Shown one piece after another: positions 57,490 through 64,000 of a DNA stretch of 64,000 nt. The DNA is from Notospermus geniculatus (Eukaryota > Nemertea > Pilidiophora > Heteronemertea > Lineidae): contig NMRB01002200.1 of NCBI GenBank assembly GCA_002633025.1, forward strand, positions 55,492-119,491, given 5' to 3'. Within the stretch, counting starts at the first letter, position 1, and every line of letters begins with the position of its first letter. A program made the position numbers and the translations under genes. Below the pieces are notes generated by a model. It was not told the origin of the DNA. It searched no databases and saw nothing but the letters and a program-made list of their open reading frames with translations.

Positions 57490-58020
57490 GCTACCTAAGC
57501 GATGCATTGCGTATTTCAATATGGCCGCCATTTCGGTGGTGGACGTGAACTGCGATTTGGAACCACTCATTTATGTCGCGATTTTTGGGAAAACGAAAAA
57601 GAATGATGCCTGTAGGATGATGCCAAATCGATTGACGCATGATGTGTCAATTTTGACCCAGACGTGTTGCGGAAAAAAGTCGGCCGTAAAACCACGCGTC
57701 GTATAGAAGTGGAATGAAGTTTTATTCCAATCTATGTATAATTACAGTGTAGTTGCTAATAATCACTTGGGATGATGTCATATTGTGCCGTCCATCAATA
57801 ATTGATTTTGAGGAAAAGTTTTACTTGGACTTCTATTTTGAGTGATCTCCACGAAATAAAACAATATGTGATCCACTCTGGCAAAAACAGTCGCATTTCG
57901 CTCAGAAGGTGAGCCTTAACGAACTATAGATGACACCAGCAGAGAAAGGAAGGTTTTTGAGATTTCATAATAGTCAGACAATATTGAAACTGACAAACAT
58001 TTGGTTTCAAACTGCCTAGC
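57490..58020. repeat. duplicated block D2, second part
   Basis: Counterpart of 42944-43475. Confidence 0.75.
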
Positions 58021-58026
58021 GGAAGA

Positions 58027-58172
58027 GGCCCATACACGCGCAATATTATTGCACAATATGAGAATCAAAATGGGCAATATTATTATTGCCAATATTTCTT
58101 CTACTATACCCATCGTACCAGAAGCATAGACTCCATTTGGGCCCCATATTGTGCAATTGCACGTGTATGGGC
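58027..58172. mobile_element. GGCCCATACACG-ended MITE (D2, uninterrupted)
   Basis: GGCCCATACACGCGCAATATT and reverse ATTGCACGTGTATGGGC. Reference for the interrupted D1 copy. Confidence 0.8.
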
Positions 58173-58174
58173 AT

Positions 58175-58720
58175 CCTGAGAATCCCAGGGCTTCACGCTC
58201 GCTCCTTTCGCAACTGCGCCCTGAGGACATTGGCCCGATTTCCTGTGGTACTTGCGAAAGAAATCCTTTCGTCTAATCAGAGCATCCCGTCTTGGTCATT
58301 CCCAAATATGGCGGCTGTAAAAGTTTCTCGATTCGCTGACAAACTCGCTGAATTTCTGATTGTTCCTGAATAACCTTCGCGTCAAAATGATTCTCACGGA
58401 TTATCTAGATGACGGGTTTTGGGCAGCTATCATTCGACAGCGTACTTAAATTATGGAATGAGATGCAATAGGAGACTGGTATCTGGTAACTCGTTACACC
58501 AGATCTATGTGCAGACGTTGTAGCACGAGGCGTGGTATTTGGTGATTAAATCAAGTGGCATTTCCCCACTGCATTGCATGGTTTATTTGTGAATTACCAA
58601 TCGGCGAGTACACATGAGGGAATGTCCATCTAATCCACCGAAACGGGTTGGATGTCCTCAGGGCATTGAGGGAGGGTACGACCGTAAATGATCTCAGATT
58701 CTCAGGATGGTGTATCAGCC
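58175..58720. other. sequence unique to D2, no gene called
   Basis: A short frame MAAVKVSRFADKLAEFL at 58312-58373 ends in a stop after 21 codons. The CG content is higher than around it. This segment is not in D1, so it is an insertion in D2 or a deletion in D1. Confidence 0.3.
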
Positions 58721-58949
58721 GCTTAAGAGCGACATACGCCTGGTTTTGCTGTAGTAGGTCACATATAGGCCTACATGTCCGTATTCAGGGCTGGTTAATT
58801 GGACTGCAACCAACAGCTTAATCATTTTTAGTCATTTTAATGTCAAATGAAATTTCTGAATCAATTGTTTTGGCACCATATCCGATATCACAGACTTTAC
58901 GTTCCCGAAGTAAGAATTTCAACTTCCCATTGCTTCATTTCCTCTTCGG

Positions 58950-61900
58950 TTAGGAACCCGGCGTTTTGTTGTTGCAACCGTCTCTTGCACACACCTGCGT
59001 GAAGCATCTCTCCTCCAGGAGAAAGTCAGGCAGCCATGTTTGTAGATAGCAGCTTGGGGTGATGTACGATTCGATGCAGGCTCGGCCGAACTCATAGGGC
59101 TCATCTGGAAAAAAGGCTCTCATTAAAAAAAAACAGCTGACCGTAGGTGGTTTGATGGATAATGAACCTTCGTGTTTACTCATCCTTAAGTCTAAAACAT
59201 GTGAACTTATGTTAAAGTCGAAATGTTCCTGGGTCATATGATCATGGTCAAACCATTGGCGAACACACACGTATCGAGGGTAATCTAGATACAAATTCAC
59301 ACCAAGCTAGAATATTCTATTATTTTTATTGTGTGTGGAGATATTGACAGGTCATTTTTCAAAATGGCTGACAGGCAGCCATATTGAAGCTGAATTCGGC
59401 CAAAATTTCGCATACGCATACATACGCATACAATGCTTCTCATTTACACTTTTGGGCGCATTTACACGACAAAGGGCGAATCTGAAGTCTGCGATATTCC
59501 ATTGACAAGCGATATTTAGCATTCGTAGTGTTTCGCACAGGCGCAATTCGAACGTACACAGTTGTTGATTGGTCGCGAGGTTGGCGTCCCCAATCCGTAG
59601 GTATCGTAGGCCTACCTTGTCGAACACTGTCGAAGCTTGCCGAGTTGGCAACTGGTCGCTGATTGGTCGAACACTCGCAGGCCGAGACGAAGTTGGTCGT
59701 GGGTGGTCGTAGATACTCGCAGATGCTCGTAATTTCCTCGCAGCTAGTCGCCCAGGTCACACTGTGGCGACTTATACTAGTGTCCCACTGGCGACTTTTT
59801 CCCACGACAAGGGGCGAATCTGAAGTCTGCGACATTCCCTCGACAAGCTGCGATATTTAGCATTAATGTGTTTCGCATAGGATCATGGAGCCAGAGAATC
59901 ACCGCGAACATAGACGACAGTCCACGAAGAGGTACGATTTTTTCATTCGTCCCTTGTCGCAGGCCAAAATTCGCCAGTGGGACACTAGTATTAGGCGGGC
60001 GACTCCCCGCGAACTAGAATAAAATGGTCCATGGACCATGAACATAGGCCTACCTCTTTCTGTCATTACACTATGATGTCCAAAGGGGTGATCACATGGT
60101 CCATGGACCATTTCATTCTAGTTCGCGGGGATTCGCCCGGCTATGTCGCCACAGTGTGACACGGGCTTAACCAAGACCTATTTAGGGAGTTTTCGCAAAG
60201 CCCCCGAAACGCCAACGCCAACGTCAATCCCATTGTTCGCTGCCACGAAGAGAGCACGGAACAAAAGGATAGACGTTCGCGTTGGCGTTTCGGGGGCTTT
60301 GCGAAAACTCGCTATCCTGTACGACATGAGTGCGACTATATACGATATAACTTTGACTGACTTCGACTAAAATTTTGTCGCGGGCAAATTTTGAACTTTT
60401 TGCGAGCCAGAGAATCACTGCGAACATAGACGACAGTGTACGAGGAGCTACGATTTTTTCATTCGTCCCTTGTCGTAGGTCAAAATTAGAACAGTAACTT
60501 ACTTTTTGTTTCTCCGGCAGTATATTCGACACACCACTCATTCCCTGATGGACATTCTGTTGCCTCATCGGGATTCATAAAGCAATTCACATTGGTCCAT
60601 GTCCCATCAACAAGTTGCTCCGATTTACACTGGTGGCATCGGAGGGTTGAAACTGAAATAAGCAAAACAAGGTAGCCTTCAGTTTCTTTCTCGTTTACAC
60701 TGTACAATGTAGCCTCAGTTAAGTTGAGTGGCTGACAAACAAGGCTTTGACTGCTGATGCCCCAATCACACTGAGCTAGTTCTTAGTAGGCCTACGTTCT
60801 TGAAAATTTTGCCGAACGGGCTCAAACTGTGTGCGAACGGAGTGGACGTAGTGGCAACTTTTACAGTCTTTTTACGAACTTCATGGACGGGAAGACTGCT
60901 CCAGAACTTCGAGGCATTATTTGGCCAAGGGTTACACGTTCTAGCCCGTTTTACAATATTTTTAGGACGGGGCAGGATGTTTTGAGAACTACTTCAGTGT
61001 GACGGGTCCTTAAATGTTGCCGAACGGGCTTAAACTGTGTGCGAATGGAGTGGACGTAGTGGCAATTTTTTACAGTCTTTTTACGAAGTGGCAATTTTTT
61101 ACAGTCTTTTTACGAACTTCAATGACGGCTAGGGTGCTCCACCACATCGAAGCATTATTTGGACAAGGGTTACACGTTCTAGCCCGTTGTACGATTTTTT
61201 CAGGCCGGGGCAGGACGTTTTGAGAACTACTATAGTGTGACAGGCCCTTAAGGTACTGTCACACTGAAGTAGTTCACAAAACGTCCTGCCCCGTCCTTAA
61301 AAAAATCATAAAACGGGCTAGAACGTAGGCCTACATGTACAACGTTGGCCAAATAATGCCTCGAAGAGCTCCCTTCCCGTCCGAGTCTGTCCACTCCGTT
61401 CGCACACAGTTTGAGCCCGTTCGGCAACATTTTCAAGAACGTACTGAGAACTAGCTCAGTGTGATGGGGCATAAGAAAGGACTATGGCTACATGTATACC
61501 CACTGAACCATTTAAATACGCCGCTCGGCTTGTGATACCAGTAAATTAATTTATGTGTATCAACCAAGCTGTAGTGAAATTTACGACTTTCTGTGAACAA
61601 TGCGCATTTGGGGATTTCCACAAAATACATGTACTGAACCTATGTAAGTTTATATTAATTCTGGCATTATCCTTCCTCGCTCATAGGGCCATCGGCCATA
61701 TGCACCAACGGCATTTAATAAAGGGATACTCCACTCGTGTAAAATTTTGAATTTTTGAAATCATTAATACATTCAAATTCATTGATATCTGCAACATGTC
61801 AGATTTTTAAAAAATCAGCAAACTCATCATTTTAAGTATTTTAATTGAATCCCAAGGGGGCCATTGCACAGCACACATGATGTCATGTGTGCTCAATGCA

Positions 61901-63224
61901 TATTTATGAAGGAACAACCAATAGGCCTAGGCAGTCACAGTATTAGCTCATTCACTACAAAGGTCATCAGCCTATTGACACTAGTGACATAACAATTCAT
62001 GGCATTAGTCTCTATGGGTTGATCAAAATTCAAAAGCTTGCAATGAGTAGAGTCTCCCTTTAACCATGTTAACCCTGACTGGACAGCTGAAGTTAGGGTT
62101 AATCTGCGTTGGTGCACACCGCCCATAATGATGAAAATGAATTGACCTCCTAATGCTAAACAAGGAATAAACAGGAGTAAAATCAACTGCAAAGGCAATG
62201 TATTTGCACTGTTATACATCAACAGTGCAAACTTGTAGTACAACTATCCAAAATACGGAGGTTTAGAAATCAAACGATAAACGTAAACGTTAACGACAAC
62301 GTTATTTTTGTACCGAAAATGCAATATAAAATCTGGTTAATGTGTAGTGTGAAAAAAAACGTTGTCGTAAAGTTTACGTTTATCGTTTGATTTCTAGACC
62401 TCCATAATATTAAAGCACAAAAAACGACACAACAAATAAATAAATACATGTAAATCTAAGTCGTCCCTGATATTCGCAAATTTTCGACCCCACATGCACT
62501 TTCAAGTCACAGATCAATCCCAGGTGTGCTTACTTCTGGGATTTTGACTTGAAATTCCATGAGGAATACCGCGTTGTGGGGTCGAAAATTTGCGAATATC
62601 GGAGACGACTTTTATTTTTTTATTTATTCATTTGTAATACAACCTATAATTTGTGGGCCTTGTGATGTCCACTCAGCAAAGATCCACCCGTACGTTAGGA
62701 AGACATACATGTAGGTCCAGTATGCGGAAACATTCAAATTGCTACTTAGTTAATTTAGCCCAATGAAGGGAGTACATTGTACATGTAAGAAATAAAAGTG
62801 GAAAATAAGAAGTGGGAAATTTTGGATTTTTGTGGGAATTTTCAATTTCTCAAATTGGGAGAATTTTTTTCCCCATTTTGAGAAATATCGCCCGATTAAT
62901 CAGACAAAATGTCATGTCACTTCAAGAAAATTTTTCAAAATGTGAAAAATTTTCTCCCGATTTGAAAAATTGAAAATTCGCGCAAAATTCCAAAATTCGC
63001 ACTTCTTATTTTCCACTTTTATTTCTTACTCCCTTAATAGTCTTTGGAAAAAAACATGTGCTTTCGTTTTCTTGGTAAAAAACCTTCGTTACCGTACTTT
63101 TAGAGGCTTAAATGGGAAAAAATCCAACTAGAAAGATATATAGATAAAACTTACCAAATGACAATGCTGTTAAAAGGAAGATTCCTGTGATGATTGAATA
63201 CCAATATTTGGAACGAGTCATCAT
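58950..63224 (-). CDS. secreted LU-domain (Ly6/uPAR three-finger) protein, gene 2
   Basis: Three-exon minus-strand gene of 124 residues. Exon 1, 63224-63155, starts MMTRSKYW with a 23-residue signal peptide; donor TTTG|gtaag. Exon 2, 60652-60503 (acceptor ttatttcag; donor aaa|gtaagt), encodes VSTLRCHQCKSEQL...CFMNPDEATECPSGNEW. Exon 3, 59104-58950 (acceptor ttttttccag), encodes NEPYEFGRACIESY...LEERCFTQVCARDGCNNK and a stop. Phase-1 introns and ten cysteines as in gene 1. Mature parts differ at about eleven sites, mostly between cysteines (for example CFMNPDE versus CIMNPGE, CARDG versus CQSDG). No GPI signal. Expression and partner unknown. The signal-peptide exon has no detectable likeness to that of gene 1. 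Confidence 0.85.
59300..59750. other. intron 2 of LU gene 2, nothing further recognised
   Basis: TACGCATACA is doubled near 59413. Words such as GGGCGAATCTGAAGTCTGCGA recur at 59469 and 59812. No gene. Confidence 0.35.
59756..60160. mobile_element. GTCACACTGTGGCGAC-ended MITE with two elements inside
   Basis: Outer ends GTCACACTGTGGCGAC and GTCGCCACAGTGTGAC. Inside are 59776-59989 (ACTAGTGTCCCACTGGCGA ... TCGCCAGTGGGACACTAGT) and 60005-60130 (CCCCGCGAACTAGAAT...ATGGTCCATGGACCAT, both ends). Confidence 0.85.
60183..60314. mobile_element. TAGGGAG-family MITE
   Basis: TAGGGAGTTTTCGCAAAGCC...CGAAACGCCAACGCCAACG, then reverse GTTGGCGTTTCGGGGGCTT-TGCGAAAACTCGCTA. Lies in intron 2 of LU gene 2; no counterpart in LU gene 1 intron 2. 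Confidence 0.9.
60757..61472. mobile_element. foldback element with a tandemly doubled left arm
   Basis: GCCCCAATCACACTGAGCTAG...CGAACGGGCTCAAACTGTGTG at 60757-61010, a second direct copy of the arm at 61014-61250 (CCGAACGGGCTTAAACTGTG...), and the inverted arm at 61250-61472 ending ACTAGCTCAGTGTGATGGGGC. Lies in intron 1 of LU gene 2. D1 lacks it. Confidence 0.8.
61475..62255. other. intron 1 of LU gene 2; end of D2 homology
   Basis: Homology with D1 (GAAAGGACTATGGC...CATTTAAATACGCCGCTCGGC) runs to ~61690. After that, nothing is recognised. Confidence 0.4.
62257..62404. mobile_element. GGAGGTTTAGAAATC-ended MITE
   Basis: GGAGGTTTAGAAATCAAACG...TAAACGTAAACG and reverse TTTACGTTTATCGTTTGATT-TCTAGACCTCC. 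Confidence 0.85.
62434..62632. mobile_element. foldback element of the TTTTCGACCCCA family
   Basis: AAGTCGTCCCTGATATTCGC-AAATTTTCGACCCCA and reverse TGGGGTCGAAAATTTGCGAA...GACGACTT, with A/T-rich extensions AAATAAATAAAT at the outside. Confidence 0.8.
62767..63040. mobile_element. foldback element (AAGGGAGTA ends)
   Basis: AAGGGAGTACATTG...AAGAAATAAAAGTGGAAAAT-AAGAAGTG and reverse CACTTCTTATTTTCCACTTT-TATTTCTTACTCCCTT, with inner pairs of AATTTTC/GAAAATT. Confidence 0.8.
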
Positions 63225-63484
63225 GAAGCACTATGAAAACTCCAACACAATGCAAAAGCGTCCAAACTGTCCGGAACAATGAACGAAGTAGTCGCCTGCC
63301 CTCGCTAATCCGAAAGGTTGTTACTTGGCTGATAAGACATTCTTAATGTTGATGTGAACGTAAATTCTGCAGGGCCAGAGACGGAGCTAAGGAGGTGTTA
63401 TGGCAATTCTATTTGCCCAGGCAAAGAGAAATGTACCGTCGGCGATATTCTTTATATGAGGATGGGAGAATACATTTGTGACCA
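63225..63484. promoter_or_regulatory. upstream region of LU gene 2 (position only)
   Basis: Minus-strand upstream sequence of the MMTRSKYW exon. No convincing TATA box or initiator; called by position only. Confidence 0.25.
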
Positions 63485-63519
63485 TTGCCAATCAACATGG
63501 TCCAAGATAAAGTAATTTC

Positions 63520-63834
63520 TCAGTGTTGTTGCTGGGCAGTGACTTTGGTCATGTGGGCGTGTTTAAAGCCATTCAGTAACAATACAATGTCGTTTGTCAT
63601 TAGAGGTTTGTCCCACGAGGAGGCTGAGCGGGATTCAAAGAACCTCCATTGGGTTTCACTACTACTCTCCATTCCACTTTCGAGTGGCGCGAGGTTTATG
63701 AACGATAGCTCCGCAATGGCTGGGTCAAACTTGACGAAACATACGTCAATCGATTCATCTTTCTTGCCGCTACAGCCATCATCGCTGTCATTTTCCCGAA
63801 AAACGTGACAGAAAAAAGTCCTTTCACCAATCAC
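63520..63834 (-). CDS. unidentified 104-codon ORF, uncertain
   Basis: An open minus frame with DESIDVCFVKFDPAIAELSF and SETQWRFFESRSASSWDKPL. An overlapping plus frame (63485-63808) is also open, so one of them is a shadow. No domain. If coding, it would lie upstream of LU gene 2 in the same direction. Confidence 0.25.
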   Translation of the reverse strand: MIGERTFFCHVFRENDSDDGCSGKKDESIDVCFVKFDPAIAELSFINLAPLESGMESSSETQWRFFESRSASSWDKPLMTNDIVLLLNGFKHAHMTKVTAQQQH

Positions 63835-64000
63835 AGTTCGTGTTTACGACCGAAATGGCGGCATTTTGAAATGACGCAATGCATCGCGCACGTGTAAACT
63901 GCACTGAACACCATGGCGAAATGAAATGGGTTTTGAGAAAGGGATCCGTTATGTCGGCCTTACGCGAAAAGTGAAGATAGCAGAAATATACCGACAAGAA

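Overview
The window looks like nuclear DNA from a marine deuterostome invertebrate (amphioxus, hemichordate or echinoderm grade; I cannot decide which). The reasons are GT-AG introns, class A GPCRs in near-identical tandem copies, secreted ten-cysteine LU (Ly6/uPAR) proteins, fragments of Polinton, Penelope-like, Helitron-like and CR1/L2-like elements, very many inverted-repeat (foldback/MITE) elements, and frequent ACATGTA and TAGGCCT words. It is a draft assembly with two long N runs (35815-36087 and 52479-53030) and seven single Ns that probably mark contig joins.

1-9.1 kb holds decayed coding relics, mostly on the minus strand: a tyrosine-recombinase-like segment with a 425-bp tandem duplication, a protein with two PC4-like repeats, acidic proteins built from ~45-residue repeats, and a kinase catalytic-loop fragment. 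A frameshifted Polinton-type DNA polymerase B piece lies on the plus strand. 9.1-22.5 kb is repeat-rich: a GIY-YIG Penelope-like relic, a Helitron-like piece, a decayed C2H2 finger, a small unidentified ORF family, a broken two-exon gene on the plus strand, and many foldback elements, several nested.

22.5-41 kb contains three tandem segmental copies (A, B, C) of one unit: a conserved 5' block, a decayed copy of the receptor's first ~55 codons, an intact single-exon class A GPCR (336 aa in A and B, cut off at an N in C), and a long conserved 3' block. Because the units are paralogous, most insertions can be compared with an empty or differently filled site. 41-64 kb contains two copies (D1 about 41.7-46.6 kb, D2 about 56.3-61.7 kb) of a block holding a three-exon minus-strand gene for a secreted LU-domain protein. 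Exons 2 and 3 are duplicated, but the two signal-peptide exons lie outside the duplicated block and do not resemble each other.

The most novel signal is a pair of foldback elements, 25135-25682 and 42053-42369. They share the terminus TACGGTGG and apparent 6-bp target duplications. Each carries between its long inverted arms an array of short GC-rich palindromes repeating about every 20-21 bp, but the palindrome differs (CACCGCGGTG versus GTCGGGCGCCCGAC). Other strong observations are a foldback element with two diverging tRNA-like promoters, two cases where paralogous copies of one target site hold different elements, and a cluster of abutting foldback elements at 22.9-24.9 kb.
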